Positions 50,571-58,643 of a stretch of DNA of 64,000 nucleotides are shown piece after piece. The stretch is taken from the NCBI RefSeq assembly GCF_019722725.1, contig NZ_CP077941.1:2480001-2544000 (forward strand), read 5' to 3'. The notes beneath the pieces were generated by a model. It did not search any database, was not told the DNA's origin, and worked only from the letters and a program-made list of their open reading frames with translations. A program made the position numbers and the translations under genes. Each line of letters opens with the position of its first letter. Position 1 is the first letter of the stretch. The DNA is from Vreelandella profundi (GTDB lineage: Bacteria > Pseudomonadota > Gammaproteobacteria > Pseudomonadales > Halomonadaceae).

Positions 50571-50607
50571 GGCTCCTCACTTTGCTATAAAGCGAGAGGA
50601 GCCAGTT
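50571..50607 (+). terminator. Terminator after transketolase
   Basis: GGCTCCTC (50571-50578) pairs with GAGGAGCC (50596-50603), with further pairing inside (CTTT/AAAG), followed by AGTTTTA. It lies 30 bases past the stop and just before the end of the convergent RIO kinase gene. Confidence 0.75.
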
Positions 50608-50620
50608 TTATTGAGACTGT

Positions 50621-51496
50621 TCAGTAAGGCTGCGGAATTTCGCCATCGTCATCATCATCGCGCATACGCGCCTGACGCTCGGCCTCTTCCTCTTTGGCAT
50701 CGTCGATCACTTCCATCAATTCATCTACATTGGCAATGTGATTATCGAAATCGAAGTGGCCGGTCAGCTTGCTATCGGGGTGCAGCTCGCCTGATTCATA
50801 TAGCGCCCACATCTCTTTGCCATAATGGGTATTAAGCAGCTCGGGGGCATACTGGCCAAAGTAGTTGCGCATATTATCGACATCGCGATAAAGCATGGCA
50901 GCGGCACTGTTGTTACTGGCGGCGTCAACGGCTTGAGGCAAATCGATAATCACCGGGCCGGTGGCATCCACCAGCACGTTAAATTCCGACAAGTCACCAT
51001 GAATTAAGCCCGCACACAGCATGCGTACGACGTCTTGTATAACCTTGGCGTAGTAGGTTTCGGCCTGCTCTGGGGTCAGCGTGACTTCATCTAGGCGCGG
51101 GGCAACGTTACCGTCGGCATCGCTGATCATTTCCATCAGCAGCACACCGTCTACGAAGCCATGGGGCTCGGGAACGCGCACACCGGCTGATGCAAGGCGA
51201 TAAAGCGCGTCAACTTCCGCGTTAAGCCACGCCTGCTCCTGTTCTTTCTGACCGTAACGTGTTTTCTTCGCCATCGCTCTTGAGCGGCGGCTGTTACGCT
51301 CTTTACGCCCTTCTTGGTACTGTACCGCCTGTTTAAAGCTACGCTGCTTGGCCTCTTTAAACACTTTCGCACAGCGCACATCGTCACCGCAGCGCACCAC
51401 GTAAACCTGCGCCTCTTTGCCGCTCATTAACTGCACCAGCACCTCATCGATCATTCCATCATCGACCAGCGGCTGTAATCGTTTAGGGATTTTCAT
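50621..51496 (-). CDS. RIO1-type protein kinase
   Basis: 291 residues. Kinase elements are present: glycine-loop region SGKEAQVYVVRCG, Lys44 in CAKVFK, catalytic HGDLSEFN (166-173) and metal-binding Asp185 in IIDLPQAVD, the RIO pattern rather than the Hanks DFG pattern. A basic segment (RKERNSRRSRAMAKKTRYG) lies in the first third and the C-terminus is acidic (DDDDDGE). Bacterial RIO kinases of this kind phosphorylate serine; their cell targets are poorly known. Confidence 0.9.
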   Translation of the reverse strand: MKIPKRLQPLVDDGMIDEVLVQLMSGKEAQVYVVRCGDDVRCAKVFKEAKQRSFKQAVQYQEGRKERNSRRSRAMAKKTRYGQKEQEQAWLNAEVDALYRLASAGVRVPEPHGFVDGVLLMEMISDADGNVAPRLDEVTLTPEQAETYYAKVIQDVVRMLCAGLIHGDLSEFNVLVDATGPVIIDLPQAVDAASNNSAAAMLYRDVDNMRNYFGQYAPELLNTHYGKEMWALYESGELHPDSKLTGHFDFDNHIANVDELMEVIDDAKEEEAERQARMRDDDDDGEIPQPY

Positions 51497-51561
51497 GGTT
51501 AGCTGCGTCGGCTCCTCTTTACTCTCTGTATCGTTGCCATCTACGTTCAGTAATTATTGGC

Positions 51562-52959
51562 TCAATAACGAATACGACGAACGCGGAAAGCCCGCCCTTT
51601 TAATTTATCACGCTCAAGCTTGGCCTGAGCCTGTTGAATCACATTGCGCTCAACCGCGACATAGGCACTGCGGGCGAGCACTTTAATTTTACCCACTTGA
51701 TCACCGCGCAGCCCACCCTCACTGGTCAGCGCGCCCAGAATATCGCCAGGGCGAAGCTTATCCTTCTTGCCACCGGCTAGCTGCAGCGTCGCCATCAGCG
51801 GCTCAAACGGCACTGACTGCTGAGGTTTGGGGAGTGGCTCAGTGGCAAGCGGCTGCTGCAGTAACACTTCAAGCTTTTCCAGCCGATAGCTTTCTTTCGG
51901 GGTCACCAGCGTACAGGCAATACCGCTGGCACCGGCGCGCCCGGTGCGCCCAACCCGATGCACATGCACATCAAGCTCACGCGCAATTTGGTAGTTAAAT
52001 ACGGCGTCCAGCTGTGCAATGTCTAAACCACGAGCGGCCACGTCAGTGGCCACCAGGATAGAGGCACTTTGATTGGCAAACAAAATCAGTATGCGGTCAC
52101 GGTCTTTTTGTTCTAAATCACCGTTAAGAGCGACCGCGCTAAACCCGGCGTCCGTCAACTGCTCAGCCACTGCCTGAGTCTCGCGTTTGGTATTGCAAAA
52201 CACAACGCTGGTGGTGGGTCGATAGGTCAGCAGCAACTGGCGAAGCGCATCAAATCGCGCCTCTTCATTTGCCACCGTATAAAAGTGCTGATGAATAGTG
52301 CGCGCATCGTGCACCTCGGCGATTTTCACCGTCACCGGGTCGCGCATAATGCCACGGGTCATCTCGGTTAAGCCGCCGGACGCCTGCTCGTCCGGGAACG
52401 TCGCGCTAAATAGCAGCGTTTGGCGCGAAGCGGGCGTGTCCGCAATGATGTCATCGATGGTTGCCTGGAAGCCCATATCCAACATCCGATCCGCTTCATC
52501 CAGCACCAGCATGGCAAGGGAATTCAGCGTCAGCGAGCCTTTGCGCAAGTGCTCATCAATGCGTCCCGGCGTACCCACCACGATGTGCGCGCCGTGTTCT
52601 AAAGAGCCAAGCTGGGGACCGAACGGCGCACCACCGCAAAGCGTCAGCACTTTTACATTGGCCATACCGCGGGCCAATCGACGTAGCTCTTCTGCCACTT
52701 GGTCGGCGAGCTCACGGGTTGGGCACAGCACTAAGCCTTGCACGGCAAAGCTTTCTACTTTCAGCGCCGCCAGCAGCGCCAAGCCGAATGCCGCCGTCTT
52801 ACCTGAACCCGTTTTCGCCTGCGCTAGCACATCGCGCCCGGCCAGCATCGGCGGCAGGCTCTGCGCCTGCACCGGCGACATTTCATGATAGCCAAGAGAT
52901 GCAAGGTTGCTCAGCAAAGCTTTCGGCAACGCTAACGAGGAGAAAGAAGAGTCAGACAC
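51562..52959 (-). CDS. dbpA: ATP-dependent RNA helicase DbpA
   Basis: About 465 residues from a GTG at 52959 (AAGG upstream, product starting VSDSSFSSLALP); longer in-frame starts have no clear site. DEAD-box motifs are complete: Q motif SPVQAQSLPPMLAGRDVL, motif I AKTGSGKTAAFGLALL, DEAD in VLDEADRMLDMG, SAT in LLFSATFP and HRVGRTGRAG. The C-terminal DbpA RNA-binding domain (KLRPGDILGALTSEGGLRG) targets hairpin 92 of 23S rRNA, so the protein acts in 50S subunit maturation. Confidence 0.95.
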   Translation of the reverse strand: MSDSSFSSLALPKALLSNLASLGYHEMSPVQAQSLPPMLAGRDVLAQAKTGSGKTAAFGLALLAALKVESFAVQGLVLCPTRELADQVAEELRRLARGMANVKVLTLCGGAPFGPQLGSLEHGAHIVVGTPGRIDEHLRKGSLTLNSLAMLVLDEADRMLDMGFQATIDDIIADTPASRQTLLFSATFPDEQASGGLTEMTRGIMRDPVTVKIAEVHDARTIHQHFYTVANEEARFDALRQLLLTYRPTTSVVFCNTKRETQAVAEQLTDAGFSAVALNGDLEQKDRDRILILFANQSASILVATDVAARGLDIAQLDAVFNYQIARELDVHVHRVGRTGRAGASGIACTLVTPKESYRLEKLEVLLQQPLATEPLPKPQQSVPFEPLMATLQLAGGKKDKLRPGDILGALTSEGGLRGDQVGKIKVLARSAYVAVERNVIQQAQAKLERDKLKGRAFRVRRIRY

Positions 52960-53095
52960 GATATTACCTTGCTTGGGCCACCGGTGTGCGGCCATCATAA
53001 ATACAGTGCGCGCCCTCTGGAGGGCAGTCGACGCACACAAACGTTACGGCACCATACCAGAAAGTGCCTCGATCTGCGCCGCCATCACATCGGCG

Positions 53096-53563
53096 TCACG
53101 TTGCCAGGGATACAAAAGTGGCCTCACTCAGGGTGGCCAAGTCTCTCGGCGTCAGTTCAATTTCAAGCCCTCGTCGGCCCGCGCTAACATACACAGTGGC
53201 GAACGCTTCGGCTGACGAATCCACAAACGTGACTAGGCGCTTTTTCTGGCCTAGCGGGCTCACCCCGCCCAACACATAGCCAGTGGTGCGCTCTACTTCT
53301 TCTGGCGCGGCCATGGCGGCTTTTTTAACGTCGGCCGCTTTGGCAATTTTCTTTAAGCTTAGCTGCCCCGTAACAGGCACGATGCACACCGCCAGCTGCT
53401 TGCCATCCAGCTTCACAACTAAGGTTTTAAAAATCTGCTCGGCAGACACACCCAGCTTTTCAGCGGCTTCCAAACCGTAAGATTGCGCGGCACCATCGTG
53501 ATGATACTCATGAACCTGGAAGGCAACCCCTGCATGTTTTGCGCTATTAATCGCCGGCGTCAT
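53096..53563 (-). CDS. ybaK: Cys-tRNA(Pro)/Cys-tRNA(Cys) deacylase YbaK
   Basis: 155 residues from the ATG at 53563, with AAGAGAG upstream; an in-frame start at 53596 is less likely. The YbaK/EbsC fold is recognised by EQIFKTLVVKLDGKQLAVCIVP, the catalytic-lysine-bearing LSLKKIAKAADVKKAAMA and VLGGVSPLGQKKRLVTFVD. It hydrolyses mischarged Cys-tRNA(Pro) in trans, keeping proline codons accurate. Single gene. Confidence 0.95.
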   Translation of the reverse strand: MTPAINSAKHAGVAFQVHEYHHDGAAQSYGLEAAEKLGVSAEQIFKTLVVKLDGKQLAVCIVPVTGQLSLKKIAKAADVKKAAMAAPEEVERTTGYVLGGVSPLGQKKRLVTFVDSSAEAFATVYVSAGRRGLEIELTPRDLATLSEATFVSLAT

Positions 53564-53590
53564 GTCGCTCTCTTTTTTTGCCAGGAACTG

Positions 53591-53630
53591 AAACACTAAC
53601 GCCAGCTTAACAACGCTGGCGTTAGTGTTT
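53591..53630 (-). terminator. Terminator after the small lipoprotein gene
   Basis: A perfect 16-base stem (AAACACTAACGCCAGC with GCTGGCGTTAGTGTTT) around an 8-base loop, 22 bases past the lipoprotein stop. On the minus strand it ends in GTTT. It isolates the lipoprotein gene from ybaK. Confidence 0.85.
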
Positions 53631-53651
53631 ATACAGTTAATATATCAGCGA

Positions 53652-53921
53652 TTACTGACAAGACACGACTTTACGCATAGTGTCTTTCGCCCAAAGGGTT
53701 TGCCCATCGGGCGTACGCCCATGCTCGTTCCAGCGTTCGGCCGTTTCCAAGCAGAAAGAACCGGCGCTTTCAACGGTCGTATCGCGATTAGCCGGGCGCT
53801 CTCCGCCAATACGCATCACGTCTGGATTATCAGACGTATAGCGAGGAGCAATGGTAGAACTTGCACAGCCAGCGACCAGGACAGTCAGCAGCAGTGCGGG
53901 TAAACAGCGGCGCAATGGCAT
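53652..53921 (-). CDS. Small lipoprotein, function unknown
   Basis: 89 residues from the ATG at 53921 (GAGGG upstream); a longer frame to 54008 lacks support. It has a short basic start, a hydrophobic stretch and a lipobox (LLTVLVAGC), so it is lipidated at Cys and anchored in the envelope. The mature part is about 70 residues with two further cysteines (SFCLETAERW and the C-terminal VVSCQ) that could form a disulfide. No family recognised. Confidence 0.75.
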   Translation of the reverse strand: MPLRRCLPALLLTVLVAGCASSTIAPRYTSDNPDVMRIGGERPANRDTTVESAGSFCLETAERWNEHGRTPDGQTLWAKDTMRKVVSCQ

Positions 53922-54024
53922 GTTGTTACAACCCTCAACGTAGCGATCATTAGCCCGACACTTTTTTGTCGGTAGCGCTAAATAGCATCGCCGCACAAAC
54001 AACGTCAATCTTTTTTAATGCCGC

Positions 54025-54891
54025 TTAGCCAGCAACCAGGGTAAGACTGGTGATTGGGCGCAGATTTAACCGCTTGCAGCGCTGCTCCACGCTATCAACT
54101 ATTTCCTGGGCATCGTGAAACTGCTGCTTGTCGAGCTGAATGTCTACCATCAAGAAACTGCCTACCTGCGCCAGACGCACATCGCCAGCGGCGACATCAA
54201 AATCAGCAACGTCTTTCATTACATCGCGACGCACGCAGTTACTCGGCACACCGAACATCAGCTCACGCAGCGCGCCCTTCACCATGCGAATTGGCATCGG
54301 GAGGAAGTAGCCTGCAATCACCAGCACCATGACCGGGTCGGCAAAGCGTGCGTAGCTCGCCCATGGCGTTTGCGTTAGCCCCCAGGTGAGCATAAAGCCC
54401 AGCATCACTGCAGCACTTAGCCAGGTATCCATCTGCCACTGACGCAATTCAGCAGCCAGCAGCGACGAGCGCGCCACGCGGGCATAGCGCGCCAGCCACC
54501 ACCAGGTCAATAAACAGCCGGTCACGTTGACCACGCCAAACATTAAGGCTAAATCTAGCGTGACTAGCCGCCCGCCTGCCGACAGGCTCCAGAGCGCTGA
54601 CACCAGCGACACGAGACATACCATGGCGATCACTATGCCTTTGAGCAGCACCGCTAGCGGCTCAACCGTTAGCCGCCCAAAGGGGTAGTGATCGTCCGCA
54701 GGCTTACGCGCTTGATGAAGCGCATAGAGCGATAGCGATGCTAGCAATAGGCTTAGTAAGGAATAGCCGCTGTCAAAAAGAATCGTTATAGAGCCACTGG
54801 CAATCCCTAAAACAAGACCAGTGGATGCGAAGAGGCTGGCTGAAACGGCTGAAAATCTTAGCGCACGGCGCTCGGCTACAAAGGGGGTCAC
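54025..54891 (-). CDS. Cation diffusion facilitator family transporter
   Basis: About 288 residues from a GTG at 54891 with GGAG eight bases upstream; the longer frame would need a TTG start. Six membrane segments are followed by a cytoplasmic domain. The CDF signatures are FDSGYSLLSLLLASLSLYA, HYPFGRLTVEPLAVLLKG and the second-pair region FADPVMVLVIAGYFL. These antiporters export Zn2+, Fe2+, Mn2+ or similar in exchange for H+. Metal not evident. Divergent from a LysR gene. Confidence 0.85.
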   Translation of the reverse strand: MTPFVAERRALRFSAVSASLFASTGLVLGIASGSITILFDSGYSLLSLLLASLSLYALHQARKPADDHYPFGRLTVEPLAVLLKGIVIAMVCLVSLVSALWSLSAGGRLVTLDLALMFGVVNVTGCLLTWWWLARYARVARSSLLAAELRQWQMDTWLSAAVMLGFMLTWGLTQTPWASYARFADPVMVLVIAGYFLPMPIRMVKGALRELMFGVPSNCVRRDVMKDVADFDVAAGDVRLAQVGSFLMVDIQLDKQQFHDAQEIVDSVEQRCKRLNLRPITSLTLVAG

Positions 54892-55007
54892 GCGGATAAC
54901 TCCATCACATTGGGCAAATTGTGCGCCATAATAGAAGGAGGCTATATGAATAACCAATCGCTCAGTGCTAGGTTTATTGGCGCTAACATCTTTAAAACGA
55001 GACGACT

Positions 55008-55892
55008 ATGCGTGCTGAACAGGTGCAGGCCTTTGTTGATGTTACTGAACATGGATCTTTTGCCGCTGCGGCCCGGCACACGGGAGTAAAGCGAAGTACG
55101 CTGAGCGCCGCGGTTAACGCCTTGGAAGACAGCCTTGGCGTGGCGCTTTTTGAGCGTTCTGGCAATAGCTTAACGCTGAGCGCCGTTGGTGACAGCGTGC
55201 TGCCCGACTGCTATCGCCTGTTAACCAGCGCCAGCCGGATCAAAAAACACTGCCATCAGCATTTGCAGGGTGTTGAAAGCCAGCTCTGTATTGCTCGTGA
55301 CGACGCCCTGCCAGAGGCCTTTTGGCGCCAGGTAATGCATGATTTAAAACAGCAGTTCCCGCTCACGGCGATATCGGTTTATCTGGTGCCTCCGCAGGAA
55401 CATGCCCAGTTTGTGCAGCGCCAAACGGTAGATATCGCTTTTGGCCTTTACACCGCTGAAGGCATTGATGCTAATGCAGCCAATCTTGCCCCGGTCACTA
55501 TGCGTTTGGTGGCCGCACCGCAGCACCCTCTCAGCCGTCTTCCCAGCGTCAATCGCGATGACTTAGCCCAGTACACGCAGGTGTGCTTATCCCACGTGCA
55601 AGATGACAAGCTGATCAACGAGGCGTTGTTTTCAGGCAATTATCTTGGGTTCACCATGTTTGAAGTCATACGCGATGCCGTGATTAACGCTACCGGCTGG
55701 GCGCTACTTCCTTATCCGCTGGTCAAAAGCGCTCTGGAGGCAGGCACGCTGTGTACGCTCAATCACGATCTCGTCTTAGACAGCCATCATTATCGCTACG
55801 TAGAGAGCGATAACCGCGGCGTAGTGGCCGCTGCGCTGCTGAATAAGGTGGCACACTTCTTAGCCACGCTGCGTCAATCAGAGTTTTCTTAA
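55008..55892 (+). CDS. LysR family transcriptional regulator
   Basis: 294 residues. The winged helix is typical (FVDVTEHGSFAAAARHTGVKRSTLSAAVNALEDSLGVALFER), followed by an effector domain (RDDALPEAFWRQVMHDLKQQ... VDIAFGLYT). It lies divergent from the cation transporter with a 116-base gap, so it may control that gene; it could equally act elsewhere. Confidence 0.9.
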   Translation: MRAEQVQAFVDVTEHGSFAAAARHTGVKRSTLSAAVNALEDSLGVALFERSGNSLTLSAVGDSVLPDCYRLLTSASRIKKHCHQHLQGVESQLCIARDDALPEAFWRQVMHDLKQQFPLTAISVYLVPPQEHAQFVQRQTVDIAFGLYTAEGIDANAANLAPVTMRLVAAPQHPLSRLPSVNRDDLAQYTQVCLSHVQDDKLINEALFSGNYLGFTMFEVIRDAVINATGWALLPYPLVKSALEAGTLCTLNHDLVLDSHHYRYVESDNRGVVAAALLNKVAHFLATLRQSEFS

Positions 55893-56100
55893 CCGCTGCC
55901 CAAGCGGACTGACACAGCGTTGAAATAATTTAATTGGCAAAAAATGCCAAAGCCTTCCACGCTATTAAAAAGTGCTCAGCCATTAAAAAACGAAGGAGAT
56001 GCCAGGACACGCCACGTGAGGGACACAGGCAAGTGTCATCTGGGCGTAATACGCACCTGCCAGTGTCGAAGTTGCCGTCAACCAAGGAGTGATTCCACCG
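55893..56100. other. Non-coding leader of the PhoH gene
   Basis: Contains TTGGCA-AAAAA-TGCCAA (55934-55950), a short hairpin without a T run after it, and AAGGAG at 56084-56089 eleven bases before the PhoH ATG. Nothing else recognised. Confidence 0.4.
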
Positions 56101-57510
56101 ATGGTACGACTCGATAAGAAAGCCACTCGGCTGTACGTGCTGGACACTAATGTCCTCATTCATGACCCTGCCGCGCTCTATCACTTCGATGAGCACGATG
56201 TTGTTATCCCGATGACGGTTCTGGAGGAACTGGATAAGCACAAAAACGGTATTCGTGAAATCGCCCGCACGGCCCGCCAAATCAGCCGTACGCTTTCTGA
56301 CCTTACTAGCCAAGTCACCTTTGATGAAATTCAGCTCGGCATTCCGATCCCTCGCATTAGCGGCGAATCAGGTCGTCTGCACTTTTTATGCTACAACGAT
56401 TTAAAACTCCTCGACGCCATTGATGACAGCCCCGATAACCGCATATTGGCGGAAACCTGCCGCCTGCGCGATGAACGTCCCGATGCCTCGGTCATTCTGA
56501 TCACCAAAGACATAAACCTGCGCGTTAAAGCCGCCGCGCTCAAGGTACCAGTTGAGGATTATCTAAACGACCGCGCGTTCTCTGATAGCGATGCCATGAT
56601 TGAAGGCGCGCAGGTATATGCCTCAGCAGGACAAGATGGCGCCACGCTATGGGAAGGCCTCAATGTCGATGTGACTGTCGAGCGCGTTGGCCATCACACC
56701 TTCTACCAGCTCAATGGCGTGATGCCCAGGCATTGGCACGTTGGCATGCTGGTATCGGATAGTGAGAATGGCGCAGAGTTTGAGGCGATCGTTCGTGAAC
56801 TGGGCCCCTCCACGGCCCGCCTTCAGCTACTCACCAACTACCGCCATCACTCCGGTGTTTGGGGCGTTCACGCACACGACAGCCGGCAAAACTTCACCTT
56901 AAATCTACTTATGGACCCGGATATTGACCTGGTCACGGTGGCCGGTAATGCCGGCACCGGCAAGACCTTTATGACGCTGGCGGCCGCCTTCCAGCAAACC
57001 CTGGATGCCAAGCTGTTTGAACGCATTGTGTTTACCCGCGCACCGATCCCCATGGGGGAAGACATCGGCTTTCTGCCCGGTACCGAGGAGGAGAAAATGT
57101 CACCTTGGATGGGCGCTTTCCACGACAACATGGATAACCTTTTGCGCAACGAGGAGGGAGAGTCTAGCTGGGATAATGGCGCCACCCGTCAACTGATTGG
57201 CTCACGCGTACAAATTCGCGCGCCGAGTTTTATGCGTGGCCGCACCTTAAATGACACCTTTCTAATCATTGATGAGGCGCAAAACTTTACTCCCAAACAG
57301 CTAAAGTCGCTGGTAACACGGGCGGGGCGCAATACCAAGATTGTCTGTCTGGGCAACGTTGGTCAGATAGACACGCCCTACCTCACCGCCAATACCTGCG
57401 GTATGGCGGCCGTCGTTGAGCGCTTTCGCGACTGGCCTCACGCCGGCCATATCACCTTGAAAAGCGTTGAACGTTCACGCTTAGCACTTGCCGCTGAAGA
57501 ACTTCTATAA
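56101..57510 (+). CDS. PIN-PhoH family ATPase/ribonuclease
   Basis: 469 residues from the ATG at 56101, whose distance to AAGGAG fits better than the GTG at 56089. An N-terminal PIN nuclease domain (YVLDTNVLIHDPAALYHFDE, ILITKDINLRVKA) is joined to a PhoH P-loop domain with Walker A VAGNAGTGKTFMTLA (near 281) and Walker B FLIIDEAQNFTPKQLKSLVTR (near 390). PIN-PhoH proteins, such as mycobacterial VapC-PhoH2, are RNA-unwinding and cutting enzymes. Physiological role here is unknown. Confidence 0.93.
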   Translation: MVRLDKKATRLYVLDTNVLIHDPAALYHFDEHDVVIPMTVLEELDKHKNGIREIARTARQISRTLSDLTSQVTFDEIQLGIPIPRISGESGRLHFLCYNDLKLLDAIDDSPDNRILAETCRLRDERPDASVILITKDINLRVKAAALKVPVEDYLNDRAFSDSDAMIEGAQVYASAGQDGATLWEGLNVDVTVERVGHHTFYQLNGVMPRHWHVGMLVSDSENGAEFEAIVRELGPSTARLQLLTNYRHHSGVWGVHAHDSRQNFTLNLLMDPDIDLVTVAGNAGTGKTFMTLAAAFQQTLDAKLFERIVFTRAPIPMGEDIGFLPGTEEEKMSPWMGAFHDNMDNLLRNEEGESSWDNGATRQLIGSRVQIRAPSFMRGRTLNDTFLIIDEAQNFTPKQLKSLVTRAGRNTKIVCLGNVGQIDTPYLTANTCGMAAVVERFRDWPHAGHITLKSVERSRLALAAEELL

Positions 57511-57543
57511 ATAACCACTTTAGAGCAGTAATTGTTATGCACC

Positions 57544-57572
57544 ATCCCTCACGCCAGAACCGGGTGAGGGAT
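57544..57572. terminator. Hairpin between convergent PhoH and YihY genes
   Basis: ATCCCTCAC pairs perfectly with GTGAGGGAT around an 11-base loop, 33 bases after the PhoH stop. No T run; probably a shared transcription stop. Confidence 0.5.
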
Positions 57573-57632
57573 CCAAGAAAGCTGACTCAAAGAGCAACGA
57601 ACACGAGGGCTTAAACAACCGGTCTTAAGCGG

Positions 57633-58607
57633 CTACTCAGTGTCAGATGCACGCCACGGCTGAGGGCTGCCAATCGTGTCTGCGGCAAACGCCTCACGTT
57701 CGCCAAGAGGACGCGGATAACCGACCGTTGTGTCGCGGTAAGTCTGACGCTCCATTTCACTGTTCACCTCTGCTCCGAACAGCACCACAAAGGCAGAAAG
57801 CCAAAACCATATCATCAACGCGATGACGGCTCCCAGTGATCCGTAGAGCTCACTAAAGGTTGCGAAATAGCGCACGTACAGCGAAAGCCCGCCGGAGCCC
57901 AATAGCCACATAAAAGTGGCGAGTAGTGTCCCATAGCTTAACCACCGCCACTGCGCTGAGCGCCGATAGGGAGCGAAACGATAAAGCAACGCGATCAGCA
58001 CGCTCATTAGCACCAGGAGTGCAGGCCAACGTAGCCATTGCAGCAGTTTATCCAGGGGTGGATCAATAGCTAGAACATCAACCAACATGGGGACGACGGC
58101 GATAAAACCCAGCGATACCAAGGTCATAATAATCAAACCAAACGTCAGCGACACCAGCACCGTACTACGATGAAATAATGAGCGTTTTTCCGTTTCCCCA
58201 TACACCACGTTTAATCCAATCACTAATACCGCCACACTTTTTGAGGCAATAAAAATGGCAATTAACAGGCCCACTAGCGTGCCCATCACGTTACTTGATT
58301 CAGCGCTTTCAACGACCTTCTGAGCCTGCTGATCAATTAATTTGGCCGCATCGGGTGGCATAAAGCGGCTGATTTCATAAAGCTGCTGGCCCGCCTCATA
58401 GGGGTCAAACAGCAGCCCCCAAAGCGAAATAACCGCTGCAATCGTGGGAAATAAGGCGAGCAATGCGTAAAAAGCGACACCGGCCGCCAGCATGGTAATG
58501 CGATCGCGCCGCGCGGCGCGCACTACTCGCCAGGCAATATCATGCCAGCCACGAGCAGGAATCTCGCTCGGCACCTCGGCACGCCGACCACGCGCCAGAT
58601 TACTCAT
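57633..58607 (-). CDS. YihY/BrkB family inner membrane protein
   Basis: 324 residues with six membrane segments. Family blocks: RDRITMLAAGVAFYALLALFPT at the start, YGETEKRSLFHRSTVLVSLT, and GSLGAVIALMIWFWLSAFVVLFGAEVNSE. The family (once thought to be RNase BN) has no settled function; some members are linked to Na+ handling. It follows the antiporter-like cluster on the same strand, 36 bases after its last gene, so it may be part of that transcript. Confidence 0.92.
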   Translation of the reverse strand: MSNLARGRRAEVPSEIPARGWHDIAWRVVRAARRDRITMLAAGVAFYALLALFPTIAAVISLWGLLFDPYEAGQQLYEISRFMPPDAAKLIDQQAQKVVESAESSNVMGTLVGLLIAIFIASKSVAVLVIGLNVVYGETEKRSLFHRSTVLVSLTFGLIIMTLVSLGFIAVVPMLVDVLAIDPPLDKLLQWLRWPALLVLMSVLIALLYRFAPYRRSAQWRWLSYGTLLATFMWLLGSGGLSLYVRYFATFSELYGSLGAVIALMIWFWLSAFVVLFGAEVNSEMERQTYRDTTVGYPRPLGEREAFAADTIGSPQPWRASDTE

Positions 58608-58643
58608 AGCGCGTCAAAATCCAGCACGGTTGCGACATTCTCA

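Noticed and set aside
52298..53000. Long plus-strand frames opposite dbpA (179-196 codons)
   Set aside because: They mirror the dbpA coding frame, with Ser/Ala/Pro-rich translations typical of antisense shadows.
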